Source of the DNA: CAVTQY01 sp963736975
GTDB taxonomy: Bacteria; Pseudomonadota; Alphaproteobacteria; Acetobacterales; Acetobacteraceae
DNA length: 64,000 nt
Assembly: GCA_963736975.1 (NCBI GenBank)
Contig: CAVTQY010000001.1
Span: 3,596,001-3,660,000, forward strand
Reading direction: 5' to 3'
The position numbers were made by a program, and so were the translations under genes. How positions within the stretch are numbered: position 1 is the stretch's first letter; each line of letters starts with the position of its first letter. Shown here one piece after another: positions 35,726 to 44,349 of this stretch. The notes under the pieces were generated by a model. It made no database searches. It saw only the letters and a program-made list of their open reading frames with translations, and had not been told where the DNA came from.

Positions 35726-36795
35726 GCGAACGCGGCCGGTTGCAACGCAGCGGTGCCGAGTTTGGCATAGAGAGAAAGATAGGCATCGGTCATGCCGCGC
35801 AGGCTGAAACGCTCGCGCGCGACGCGGCGGCATGTCGCCGGATGGATCTCGTCGCAGCGGCGTATTGCCTCCACTATCCCGTCCGTATCCTTTCTCAGAA
35901 AGCCCGTCATGCCTGGTTCAACAATTTCAGCTAGCGCGCCGGATGCAAACGCAATCACCGGCGTTCCGCAAGCCAGCGCCTCCATTGCCACAAGCGAGCT
36001 CGTCTCCGGCGCCAGGCTCGGCACCAACAGGCAGCGTGCGGCGCTCAACAGCCGGCGTTTGCGCGCGAATCCCACCGGCCCCAGGAACCGTCGCCGGCGA
36101 TCCAGCTGCGGTTTCACCTCGGCGTCGAAGTACGCCTCATGTTCGGGATAGGGAAACACCTGGCCGCACACCAACAGCGGCACGCCGGCGGTATGCGCCG
36201 CGTCCAGCGCAATATGCTGTCCCTTCTCCGGACAGACACGGCCGAGTGTCAGGGCGAAACCACGCCGGGCGTGACGGCCGCCCGCAAGCGCATCAACTGG
36301 TACGCCGTTAGGGACAGGCGGGAGCAGACATGGTCCGGGTGGACAAGTCCGGTGCTGCGACCATGACACGCAGGCTAGCCACGTGTCCGGCCGCGTCGGA
36401 TGCAAGGCACCAGGCGGATACCATGGCGGCGGCAAGTGGAGCGTCACCAGCACGGGCGGGCCGGGCGGCGGCAGGTATGACATGAAATCGATCCCATGCA
36501 TGTGAACGAGATCGATGCGGCGCGTCGCAAGCACGCGCGTGATGGCCTCGCGCGCTGCCTTATGCGCAGCGTCGCGCGCCGCCTGAGTAACATGCGCGGG
36601 GGGCGGCGGAAGAGCGACGAGCGTGCCCCGCACCACCGATCCGGCGCAGGCGATTACCGTTGAACGATGCCCCGCCTCCACCAACGCATGATCAACCGCC
36701 GACAGAACATGCTCCGCGCCGCCGACCGCATCCGGCCCGACCTCCGCCAGCGGATAAGCCACATTCAGCACGCTCAGCCGGCCGGCTGCGGTCAT
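35722..36795 (-). CDS. Glycosyltransferase family 4 protein
   Basis: A 357-residue GT-B glycosyltransferase. The N-domain has VLNVAYPLAEVGPDAVGGAEHVL, the usual glycine-rich acceptor loop, and IDLVHMHGIDF. The C-domain shows LTLGRVCPEKGQHIALDAA and the EX7E-type donor element APETSSLVAMEALACGTPVIA followed by GMTGFL. It transfers a sugar to an unknown acceptor. Three bases separate it from the glycosidase-like gene upstream; its stop overlaps the acyltransferase start. Confidence 0.93.
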   Translation of the reverse strand: MTAAGRLSVLNVAYPLAEVGPDAVGGAEHVLSAVDHALVEAGHRSTVIACAGSVVRGTLVALPPPPAHVTQAARDAAHKAAREAITRVLATRRIDLVHMHGIDFMSYLPPPGPPVLVTLHLPPPWYPPGALHPTRPDTWLACVSWSQHRTCPPGPCLLPPVPNGVPVDALAGGRHARRGFALTLGRVCPEKGQHIALDAAHTAGVPLLVCGQVFPYPEHEAYFDAEVKPQLDRRRRFLGPVGFARKRRLLSAARCLLVPSLAPETSSLVAMEALACGTPVIAFASGALAEIVEPGMTGFLRKDTDGIVEAIRRCDEIHPATCRRVARERFSLRGMTDAYLSLYAKLGTAALQPAAFA

Positions 36796-36798
36796 GGC

Positions 36799-37722
36799 TC
36801 ACACCGCGCCGGCCGCCGCAAAGTCGCTGTATGCACCCGGCGCGTAGCGGCGGATCATCGCCGCGCAGAACGCGGCGAATTCCTCGGGCTCCTGCGGAGG
36901 AGCGGTGTAATGCGGCCAGACGCCGCGATGCTCCGGCGTGAAACAGAAGGTCACCGTCACTCTGAACGGTTCCAAGGCGCGCATCTGCCGGTCGAACCAG
37001 GCTTCCGCGTTCGGGCGGAACCAGTCGGCCCAGGACAGCCCGGTGCGGATATACGTCACGCCAAGGTCTCGCAGCCAGCGCACAGCATCGTCCAGCCGGT
37101 GGTCATCGAAATGAAACCACTGGCAGATGCCGAGCTCGGGCGTGTATTCGGGAAACACGCTCGCGGCCGGCTTGGGTCGGCCATGCTCGTCCAACAGGCC
37201 CATGTGAAAATGGCGGTAATAGGACGAGCCCTCGGCTTCCTTATGTCGTGTCGTCGCCGGCCATGCGGCCGGCAGATCGTACAGGCTGTACCAATGCGCC
37301 CGCGGCGTGCGGCCAGCCAACAGCTCGGCGGTGCGGCGCAACCCCCATTCCTGCACCTCCTCCGCGCCGAAACTGGAGACGCCGAGTTCGGAGACCCAGA
37401 CGGGCAGCGACGTCACCGCCTGTATCTGTCGCAACTTCTCCGGCCATTCGCGCAGCAGCCAGTGGTTCCAGTCGAGCGGGAATCCGTGCACGGCAACGGC
37501 ATCCAGTTGATCCAGCGCGCCCAGCCCGGTCAGCAGCAGGATGAAATCGGGGTCGATCGGCGAAATGCCGCCCAAGACACGAGGCAGTCCGGGCGCTTCC
37601 GCGGCAATCGCCTGTCCGGTCATGCGCGCCATGCGGGCGAATATCTCCCAGCCGGGATCGGCCTCCAGGTCCCAATGGGACTTGTTGTTCGGCTCGTTCC
37701 AGATCATCGCGGCTTCGATCAT
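36799..37722 (-). CDS. Clan-A glycosidase-like protein with circularly permuted barrel order
   Basis: A 307-residue protein annotated in relatives as beta-xylosidase-like. The N-terminus opens directly with MIEAAMIWNEPN, the acid/base strand-4 motif (Glu10) of clan-A glycosidases, and Glu112 in PVWVSELGVSSFG looks like the strand-7 nucleophile. The first barrel strands, normally ahead of WNEPN, instead appear at the C-terminus: DDAVRWLRDLGVTYIRTGLS (about 211-230), then FRVTVTFCFTPEHRG and EFAAFCAAMIRRYAPG, which in normal enzymes lead into the WNEPN strand. The start is fixed by an ATGA overlap, so no N-terminal part is missing. No signal peptide; cytoplasmic trimming or transglycosylation is inferred. 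Confidence 0.82.
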   Translation of the reverse strand: MIEAAMIWNEPNNKSHWDLEADPGWEIFARMARMTGQAIAAEAPGLPRVLGGISPIDPDFILLLTGLGALDQLDAVAVHGFPLDWNHWLLREWPEKLRQIQAVTSLPVWVSELGVSSFGAEEVQEWGLRRTAELLAGRTPRAHWYSLYDLPAAWPATTRHKEAEGSSYYRHFHMGLLDEHGRPKPAASVFPEYTPELGICQWFHFDDHRLDDAVRWLRDLGVTYIRTGLSWADWFRPNAEAWFDRQMRALEPFRVTVTFCFTPEHRGVWPHYTAPPQEPEEFAAFCAAMIRRYAPGAYSDFAAAGAV

Positions 37723-38495
37723 GCGCTGCGCCCTCGCGCCGGGTACACCGCAGCGTCGCCGGCGATCCGCTGCGACCGGCGGCAAATGAAGACCTCATCT
37801 TCCGGGTGGGAGATGATGCGGAATCCGGCGCTGCGCAGCATGGCTTCGGAACAGGCGCGGTTCGGCACCCACCAGTTGGTGATATCGTGCGCGTAGCGGC
37901 GTTCGACGAAATGCAGCCGGGGGTAGCGTGCATCATCGAAGATCGCGGTTTCCCAGAACTCGTAATCCTCGTGCAGCGGCACCACGCCTTCGCTGCCGCG
38001 CTGCATGGACTGGAACACCAGCAGGTCGTCCGCCACGTGCTCGTGTATCAGGTCGAGCGCCAGCAACGGATGGCGCAGGTGATACAGCACGCCGACAAAC
38101 AGCACGAGATCGAAGCGTTCGCCGAGCGCGCCGATATCGTACACCGACATTTGCCGCAGCTCGATATCCAGCTTCTCGACCTCGACAGCGAAGCGGGCCT
38201 GCGCCAGGTAATCGGGATCGGAGTCGATCCCTAGCACCCGCGCCGCGCCGCGCCGTTTCATCTCCATCGCGTAGAAGCCGGCGTTGCAGCCAATGTCCAG
38301 CACACTCTTGCCGGAAAGATCGGCGGGGATGGCGGCAGCGAAGCGCTCCCATTTCACCGCTGGGTAGTCGCCCAGGAAATGGTCGGGCGCGGTCCGCACA
38401 CCTTTCAGGTTCAGGTTATGGAACCACGGGCCCAATTCGGCCGCACGGGCACGAATGCGCTCCGGCGTCCAGCGCGTCTCCGTCGCCATGCTCAT
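37719..38495 (-). CDS. SAM-dependent methyltransferase, TIGR04290-like
   Basis: A 258-residue class-I methyltransferase. SAM-binding motif SVLDIGCNAGFYAMEMKRRG at about residues 64-83, then RVLGIDSDPDYL, and DLVLFVGVLYHLRHPLLAL, resembling CmoB/UbiG-type enzymes. WFHNLNLKGVRT near residue 24 and NWWVPNRACSEAMLRSAGF near the end are distinctive; I believe they match the TIGR04290 (Rta_06860) family, which is known from this sort of carbohydrate cassette. The methyl acceptor is unknown. Its start lies four bases inside the upstream nucleotidyltransferase stop. Confidence 0.88.
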   Translation of the reverse strand: MSMATETRWTPERIRARAAELGPWFHNLNLKGVRTAPDHFLGDYPAVKWERFAAAIPADLSGKSVLDIGCNAGFYAMEMKRRGAARVLGIDSDPDYLAQARFAVEVEKLDIELRQMSVYDIGALGERFDLVLFVGVLYHLRHPLLALDLIHEHVADDLLVFQSMQRGSEGVVPLHEDYEFWETAIFDDARYPRLHFVERRYAHDITNWWVPNRACSEAMLRSAGFRIISHPEDEVFICRRSQRIAGDAAVYPARGRSA

Positions 38496-39268
38496 GCGCG
38501 CATCTCCGACTGGACCTCCATCGGCGCCCGTGCGTCGGACACTGCGCGCCGTTCCAGCAGATGCATAGCCTCGCGGTAGCCGTTCAATGTTCCAACATCG
38601 ACATAACTGTCGCCGGCCGGCACACCCCAGGCGGTGCCTCCGGCGGCGAGGTACGCGTTCACCAGGGAGCCGATATATTCATCATGCCGGTCACGCTGCA
38701 GCCAGAGCCTGTGCAACTCGTGCAGCACCGCGCCGGGCATGCCGAACGCGCCCCAGATCCAGTGTGACCCCGCCTGTGGCGACTTCACCTGGATCTCGCG
38801 CACCCGCCCGTCCGGATCGGTCAGCACGGCGTCGAACAGCTCCGGCTGCGCCACCGGGAACAGCAGGAAGCCCAGCCGGCCGCGCGGCAGGGCGCTCAAT
38901 GCATCGCTTGGAAACCATACCGTGTCGGGCAGCCCGACGATCACCGGTTCGTCAGGGTGGACCAGCGGCAACGCGCGAAAAATGGCGTCGCACAGGCCGC
39001 CTGGCTGCGGCTGTACGACGTAGGCGAGCGGCGTCTCATGATAGGCGCCGCCGTAATAGTGCAGGATGTCGGCTTTCCACGGCGAGATGACGAAGCAGAT
39101 CTTGTCGGCGCCGGCGCGGATCATGCGCTCGACCAGATGTTCGCTGACTGCCCGGGGACGCTCCACGCCCCGCTCATCGATGCGGCTGCCGACCGGAAGC
39201 AGCTCCTTGGAGAAGGCCAGCGGCTGGATCCGCGTGCCGCTGCCGGCCGCCGGGATAATGCCCCACAT
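38492..39268 (-). CDS. Sugar nucleotidyltransferase
   Basis: A 258-residue NTP-transferase-fold protein related to glucose-1-phosphate thymidylyl/uridylyltransferases. The activation loop PAAGSGTRIQPL at residues 6-17 and SKELLPVG place the NTP; GLPDTVWF is the metal-binding strand and WIWGAFGMPG the sugar-binding region. It likely supplies an activated sugar for the glycosyltransferases of the same operon. Which nucleotide it uses cannot be read. It lies three bases downstream of a CgeB-like glycosyltransferase gene. Confidence 0.88.
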   Translation of the reverse strand: MWGIIPAAGSGTRIQPLAFSKELLPVGSRIDERGVERPRAVSEHLVERMIRAGADKICFVISPWKADILHYYGGAYHETPLAYVVQPQPGGLCDAIFRALPLVHPDEPVIVGLPDTVWFPSDALSALPRGRLGFLLFPVAQPELFDAVLTDPDGRVREIQVKSPQAGSHWIWGAFGMPGAVLHELHRLWLQRDRHDEYIGSLVNAYLAAGGTAWGVPAGDSYVDVGTLNGYREAMHLLERRAVSDARAPMEVQSEMRA

Positions 39269-39271
39269 CGC

Positions 39272-40366
39272 TTATGCCTCCTGTGGTTCGCGCTCGCGCG
39301 CCGGGCAGCGTTCCAGCGCGGCGATCAGGTCTCGCCCCCGCTGCGCCGAGCTGTGCGCCGCCAGCACGCGTTCCCGTGCCGCCTGCGCGATGCCTGTCAG
39401 CGTCGCATTGGGCAGATCGAGCGCGGCCAATGCCTCCTCCGTGTTGTGTGCCAACAGGATTTCGCGGCCAGGCTCGAAGAAGGTCTCCAACCCGTCCCAT
39501 GGGTCGCTCAGAATGGGCGTGCCGCACGCGGCGGCTTCGAACATGCGGCCCGACGGGCACCAGCCGTAGCGGGCCATGGCCGCGCGGGTGACGTTCAACG
39601 TGAGCCGCGAGGAGCAGTAGAAAGCCGGGTGCTCGGCGGGTGGCAGGTGACGGACAAAAAAGATGTTTTCCGTCCAGGCGAAATCTGTCGGGTATTGCGC
39701 GCCGCCGATCACGAACCGCTCGGCCGGCCGGCGCCGCGCCGGCTCGATGAACAGCCGCTGCAACGAATCCTGCCGGTCGGCCGCGTAGGTGCCGAGATAG
39801 GACAACACGCCGGCATAGCGCGGCAGGGGTTCGGCCGGATGATGCAGGTCGGGATCGACCGAGCCGTAGATCGGCAGCACAAGCCTCGCGCCCAGGCGCG
39901 CCCGCAATGCGTCGAGCGCCGGCCCGCCGGTATAGCTTAGCACGATGTCGAAATCGGCCAGGCCGCGCGGGCCGATATAGAAAACACTCTCGCCCGCTTC
40001 CAGCCTGGCCAGCGTGATCGGCGTGTCGAGATCGTAGAAACAGCGCACCGGCACGCGGCTGCTCAACACCAGATCGCTCGCGGCGATGCCGTCCGGACAG
40101 TAGGAAGTGACCATCCCGACATCCGCCTCGGCAAGACTCCGCGCGGCATGGGACCGCACCTCGTCCCAGTCGGTATACAGCACCAGCTCGCCGCCATCGG
40201 GGAGCAAAAAAAGATCGCGATGCTCGGCGTAATACGGCACGTCGCGCTCGAAGAAAGTGACATGGTGACCATCGCGCAGCAGGGCGCGCAACAGGCCGCG
40301 CCACAATGCGGCGTGACCGTTGCCCCAGGAGGAGCTGACCGACAGGCCGAAGATGACGATCCTCAT
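39272..40366 (-). CDS. CgeB-like glycosyltransferase (3 of 4)
   Basis: A 364-residue protein with the CgeB-type GT-B layout. It opens MRIVIFGLSVSSSWGNGHAA and WRGLLRALLRDGHHVTFFERD, almost parallel to the next gene. A central RCFYDLDTPITLARLEAGES is shared by all the close paralogues, and the donor site is GRMFEAAACGTPILSDPWDGLE followed by EPGREILLA. The ATG overlaps the upstream stop (ATGA). It is a tandem paralogue of the gene at 40363, suggesting addition of two similar sugars or two steps on a repeating backbone. Confidence 0.88.
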   Translation of the reverse strand: MRIVIFGLSVSSSWGNGHAALWRGLLRALLRDGHHVTFFERDVPYYAEHRDLFLLPDGGELVLYTDWDEVRSHAARSLAEADVGMVTSYCPDGIAASDLVLSSRVPVRCFYDLDTPITLARLEAGESVFYIGPRGLADFDIVLSYTGGPALDALRARLGARLVLPIYGSVDPDLHHPAEPLPRYAGVLSYLGTYAADRQDSLQRLFIEPARRRPAERFVIGGAQYPTDFAWTENIFFVRHLPPAEHPAFYCSSRLTLNVTRAAMARYGWCPSGRMFEAAACGTPILSDPWDGLETFFEPGREILLAHNTEEALAALDLPNATLTGIAQAARERVLAAHSSAQRGRDLIAALERCPAREREPQEA

Positions 40367-41508
40367 GGCAAGGCGGCCGGCAGCAGGGCAGTGCGCGCAT
40401 CCAGCGCGGCAAGCACATAGGTTTCCAGCTCGGCGGCGCGATGCTCGCCGGTATGGCTCGCCAGCACGCGGGCGCGGGCGCGGGCGGCAATCGCCCGGCG
40501 CTTCGCCTCCTTGGTGTCGCGCAGCAGCGCCAGCGCCTCGGCGGCGGATCGCGCTATCAGGATTTCCTCGCCGGGGCGGAACAGCGTGTCCAGTCCGGGC
40601 CACCAATCGCTGATAATCGGCGTGCCGCAGGACGCGGCCTCGAACAGGCGGACGCTGGGACTGAAGCCGAGGCGGATCATCTCGGCCCGCGTCACGTTCA
40701 GGGTGAAACGGCTGCCCGAATAGAAGCTGCGATGCGCCTCCGGTGGCAGATGCTCGATCCGCTCGCAGTTCGCCGGCCAGTCGATCTCCGCCGGATATTG
40801 CGGCCCGGCCACGACGAACCGTCCCGCAGTCCAGGCGCGGGCGGGTTGGCAGAGCAGGGTCTCCAGCCCCGGCTGACGATCGGGGCTGTAGGTGCCGAGA
40901 TAGCTCAGGTCCCAGCGCGGTTGGATTGTCGGATCCGGGCGGCACAGCGCCGGGTCCGCCGAGCAATAGAGCGCCCGCGCCGCGCGCGCGCCAAACCGGT
41001 CTTCCAGGTAGCTCAGGGTGGGGCCGCCGGTGAACGACAGGTAGAAGTCGAAGCCGGGGATCTGCCCCGCGCCGAGATACGCGCAGCTCCCGTCCCGCAG
41101 GGCCGACAAGGTGACTGGTGTGTCGATGTCGTAGAACGCCGTAACGCCGCGGGCGGTGTGCTGTACCAGACGCACGACCTCGATGCCGTCCGGGACGTAG
41201 GACCCGACAATGACCAGATCCGCCTCGCGGATTGCCGGGGCAAAGCGGTCGCGCAGCTCGCGCACAGTCCGGTAGAGACGGATGTCGCCCCAGGGCGCGT
41301 CGGGCAGGTCGCGCTCGGCGCGGTACCAAGGCTTGTCGTGTTCCAGGAACAGCACCGAATGACCGCGCTTGTGCAGCGCCCGCATGAGGCTGCGATACGT
41401 GGTCGCGTGGCCGTTGCCCCAGGAGGACGTGACGGTCAGCCCGAGGATGACGATGCGCAGCGAAGCACAGCACCGCGGCGGCGGTATATGGCCCCGGGTT
41501 ATTCCCAT
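40363..41508 (-). CDS. CgeB-like glycosyltransferase (4 of 4)
   Basis: Close paralogue of the preceding protein: LRIVILGLTVTSSWGNGHAT, YRSLMRALHKRGHSVLFLEHD, FYDIDTPVTLSALRDGS and the donor element SVRLFEAASCGTPIISDWWPGLD. The start is uncertain. The family start would fall at CTG (41458-41460), which has no clear ribosome site. The ATG at 41506-41508 adds about 16 residues, mostly Pro/Arg, before the conserved core. Sugar and acceptor are unknown. The gene is 93 bases from the topoisomerase gene upstream. Confidence 0.85.
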   Translation of the reverse strand: MGITRGHIPPPRCCASLRIVILGLTVTSSWGNGHATTYRSLMRALHKRGHSVLFLEHDKPWYRAERDLPDAPWGDIRLYRTVRELRDRFAPAIREADLVIVGSYVPDGIEVVRLVQHTARGVTAFYDIDTPVTLSALRDGSCAYLGAGQIPGFDFYLSFTGGPTLSYLEDRFGARAARALYCSADPALCRPDPTIQPRWDLSYLGTYSPDRQPGLETLLCQPARAWTAGRFVVAGPQYPAEIDWPANCERIEHLPPEAHRSFYSGSRFTLNVTRAEMIRLGFSPSVRLFEAASCGTPIISDWWPGLDTLFRPGEEILIARSAAEALALLRDTKEAKRRAIAARARARVLASHTGEHRAAELETYVLAALDARTALLPAALP

Positions 41509-41601
41509 TCTTCGATATGCCCGTTGGGTTGGCGTTCGGACCCTTGAGACGTGGCAACGAGCCACAAAGGTTCAAACGATTCTGTCGCGCCGCGGTTCCG
41601 C

Positions 41602-42738
41602 TCAGCCCGGTTTGGGCGCTCTGCCGCCGCGGGCCGGCAACGCAATACGGCCCGAGTGCTCCAGTTGGCGGCTCAAGAAGGCCATGACGGCGACCTCCTC
41701 CGCCTTCAGCCCGGCGTCAGGATCGGACATCTCCTCGTCCGCCCGCCGCTTCAGCGCCTGGAGCAGCGAGCCATCGAGATAGCCGTCGAAAATCGCCGGA
41801 TGGATGTAGCACTTGCGGCAAATGGCCGGCGTGTTGCCGAGCAGCTTGGATACGGCTTCGACCGCCCGTACGACATTCTTCTTAGCCTTGGTCTGGCTGT
41901 CGAAGCTCTCCAGCTCGCGCAACGCCAGTGCCGCGAGGTTCGTCCCTGCCCAGGTACGGAAATCCTTCGCCGTGATCTCCTCGCCGGCGATCTCGTGCAG
42001 GTACTCGTTCACATCCTCCGACGAGATGCCGCGCGGCGTGCCGTCCTCGTCGAGATACTCGAACAGCTCCTGACCGGGCAGCTCCTGGCAGCGCCGGACA
42101 ATCGCCGCCAGCCGTTTGCTGCGCAGATCGATGTGGTGCTCCACGCCATGCTTGCCGCGGAAGTCGAAGCGGATCTGATTGCCGCCCACTTTCACATGGC
42201 GGTTGCGCAGCGTGGTCAGGCCATAGCTGTTGTTCGTCTTGGCGTATTCCTCGTTGCCCACGCGCATAAGCGTCGCTTCCAGCAGGCGCACGATGGCCGC
42301 CAGCACCTTTTCCCGCGGCAGGCCCCGACGGGACAGATCGGCATCGACGCGGGCACGAATTTTCGGCAGCAATTTGCCGAAGGCCAGCATCTTGCCGTAC
42401 TTGCCCTCGTCGCGCACCTCGCGCCACCTTGGATGATACCGATACTGCTTGCGCCCTCGCGCGTCGCGCCCGACCGCCTGCAGATGCCCGTTCGGATAGG
42501 GACAGATCCAAACATGTTCATACGCCGGCGGGATCGCCAGTTTGCGGATGCGGGCGAGCGTCTCCTCATCCGTTACCGTGCTGCCGTCCGGATTGCGATA
42601 GGTGAAACCTTCGGCCGTGCGCACCCTGCTGATGCCAGGCCGGCGATCGCTCACATACCGTAGCTTTGCCGCTTTTGCCGCGGTCTTCAGCTCCTCGATC
42701 CCGGTGCCGGCGATCGGCGGCGGTGCGATGTCGTTCAT
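41602..42738 (-). CDS. DNA topoisomerase IB
   Basis: A 378-residue type IB topoisomerase of the poxvirus-like bacterial family. The core has IPPAYEHVWICPYPNGHLQAVG, YHPRWREVRDEGKYGKM, VRLLEATLMRVGNEEYAK, and FRTWAGTNLAALAL. The catalytic tyrosine is in CRKCYIHPAIFDGYLDG. It relaxes supercoils through a 3'-phosphotyrosine intermediate. In alphaproteobacteria such enzymes often belong to general stress regulons, consistent with the EcfG-like promoter upstream of its operon. The start is coupled by ATGA to the Rieske/FAD gene. It is an unexpected member of a carbohydrate operon. Confidence 0.95.
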   Translation of the reverse strand: MNDIAPPPIAGTGIEELKTAAKAAKLRYVSDRRPGISRVRTAEGFTYRNPDGSTVTDEETLARIRKLAIPPAYEHVWICPYPNGHLQAVGRDARGRKQYRYHPRWREVRDEGKYGKMLAFGKLLPKIRARVDADLSRRGLPREKVLAAIVRLLEATLMRVGNEEYAKTNNSYGLTTLRNRHVKVGGNQIRFDFRGKHGVEHHIDLRSKRLAAIVRRCQELPGQELFEYLDEDGTPRGISSEDVNEYLHEIAGEEITAKDFRTWAGTNLAALALRELESFDSQTKAKKNVVRAVEAVSKLLGNTPAICRKCYIHPAIFDGYLDGSLLQALKRRADEEMSDPDAGLKAEEVAVMAFLSRQLEHSGRIALPARGGRAPKPG

Positions 42739-44288
42739 GACGACCCGAGCAGCGCCGACGGCTGCTCGCCCAGCTCGCGCACCGTCCAGTCCCGACGCAG
42801 TGAAAACAACTCCACCAGCGCCGCTGTTTCTTTGTCGCGATCCAGCCCGGCCGCGGCAAGGACGCGTCCGTCCTTCACGTAGTAGGCAAGGAATTCCGGT
42901 TTCTCGAGATCGCCGTGCACGACGATATCGTCCCACGTCGCGGCGTGACCGATATAATCGAGCCGCTTCATATACTGGATGGTCCAGAACACCGGGACCG
43001 CGTCGTACCGCAACGACTGGCCGGCCATGTTTCGGGCGGCGACCCGACCGTGCTGCTCGGCCACGCGCCAATGTTCGACCCGGATCGGTTCGCCGTCGCC
43101 GCGATGCGGAAAACAGGCAATGTCGCCCGCCGCGTACAGTCCGTCCTCGGCACGCAGGAATGCATCGACCAGGATGCCGCCATCGTCACGCAGCTTCAGG
43201 CCGGTGGCATAGGACGTCACCGGCGTGATGCCGAACCCGATCACGACAAGGTCGGCGTCGATCCGTTCACCGCCGTCCAGCCGGACGCTCCGCACATCCG
43301 GCCCGCCTTCCAAGGCTGCGACGCCGGAACCGAGATGGAAGCCGACGCCACGCCGCTTATGCAACGCCACGAAGGCGGCGCCGATTTTCGCGCCGAGTTG
43401 TTTCTCGAACGGCGCTTTCTCCTTGCCGACGACCACGACATCCAGACCGCGCTCGCGTAGGCTCGCTGCGACTTCCATGCCGATGAAGCTGGCGCCCAGG
43501 ATCACCGCGCGCTCGCTGCGCTCCGCCTGGACCAGGATGGCATCGGCGTCCGCGCGGTTGCGCAGCAGGAACACATTGGCGAGATCGGCGCCGGGGATGC
43601 GCGGGCGCTTCGGCGTGCCGCCGGTCGCCAGCAGTGCGGCATCGTAGCCGAGCACGGCGCCGTCCGCGCAAGTGATGCGGCGTGCCTGCGGATCGATATG
43701 CGTCACTTCGGCGGTGCGGCGCTCGATCCGCTGCCGGCGGTAGAACGATTGCGTCTGCAACGGCGATTTTTCGCCGCCGCTCTCGCCCGACAGGAAATAC
43801 TTGCTCAGCAGCGTGCGGTCGTATGGAACGCGGTTCTCCCGGTCGAGCATGACAATGCGGCCGCCGAACCCGGCTTCGCGCAGGGTCTGTGCTGCCACCG
43901 CCCCAGCCGCGCCGCCGCCGAGGATAACGAAGCAGCGCCCGTCCTCCGCCGGGGTTGGTTCGGCAGGCTGTTCGGCGGGCCGGGTCAACAGGACGCGCCC
44001 GCCGGCCAGGCGGACGGCGAAGCGCGGCAGCGCGTCCACTGCGGGCGGATCAAGGATTGCTCCGGTGCGCAGGCAGAACGTAGCCTTGTGCCAAGGGCAG
44101 GTGATGCGGTGTCCCCGGCGAACGCCCTCGCCGAGCGGCCCGCCAGCATGGGGACAGGTGGCTTCCACCGCGTGCACGCCGTTGCCGTCGCGGAACACCA
44201 GGATGCGGGTGCCCTCGACCTCGACCTGCCGCAGGCTTCCGCTCGCAAGCTCGTCAAGCGAGGCAACGTCGTATTCGCGCCGTGACAT
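42735..44288 (-). CDS. Rieske 2Fe-2S / FAD-dependent pyridine nucleotide-disulfide oxidoreductase
   Basis: A 517-residue fusion. An N-terminal Rieske ferredoxin domain has Cys45-x-His47 (CPHAGGPLGEG) and Cys64-x2-His67 (CPWHKATF). From about residue 118 a flavoprotein follows, with FVILGGGAAGAVAAQTL for FAD, RAVILGASFIGMEVAASL for NAD(P)H and LYAAGDIACFP near the C-terminus, as in AIFM3/ferredoxin-reductase-like proteins. It passes electrons between NAD(P)H, FAD and the cluster. In this operon it could feed the radical SAM enzyme or serve redox stress; partner unknown. It is the first gene of the long minus-strand operon, next to the bidirectional promoter. Confidence 0.92.
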   Translation of the reverse strand: MSRREYDVASLDELASGSLRQVEVEGTRILVFRDGNGVHAVEATCPHAGGPLGEGVRRGHRITCPWHKATFCLRTGAILDPPAVDALPRFAVRLAGGRVLLTRPAEQPAEPTPAEDGRCFVILGGGAAGAVAAQTLREAGFGGRIVMLDRENRVPYDRTLLSKYFLSGESGGEKSPLQTQSFYRRQRIERRTAEVTHIDPQARRITCADGAVLGYDAALLATGGTPKRPRIPGADLANVFLLRNRADADAILVQAERSERAVILGASFIGMEVAASLRERGLDVVVVGKEKAPFEKQLGAKIGAAFVALHKRRGVGFHLGSGVAALEGGPDVRSVRLDGGERIDADLVVIGFGITPVTSYATGLKLRDDGGILVDAFLRAEDGLYAAGDIACFPHRGDGEPIRVEHWRVAEQHGRVAARNMAGQSLRYDAVPVFWTIQYMKRLDYIGHAATWDDIVVHGDLEKPEFLAYYVKDGRVLAAAGLDRDKETAALVELFSLRRDWTVRELGEQPSALLGSS

Positions 44289-44313
44289 GGCGTGGCTCCG
44301 GACCAACCCGAGG

Positions 44314-44340
44314 GGAACGCCGCGGGCGCGTGGGCGTTCA
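44314..44340. promoter_or_regulatory. Bidirectional EcfG-like stress promoter
   Basis: On the plus strand GGAAC (44314-44318), 16 bases, CGTT (44335-44338) is a perfect general-stress promoter pointing at the gene starting at 44350. On the minus strand the same DNA reads TGAAC (44340-44336), 16 bases, CGTT (44319-44316), one mismatch, pointing at the gene starting at 44288. The near-symmetry would allow one site to drive both operons. The plus-strand leader would be only a few bases long. Confidence 0.6.
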
Positions 44341-44349
44341 ACCCCAGCA

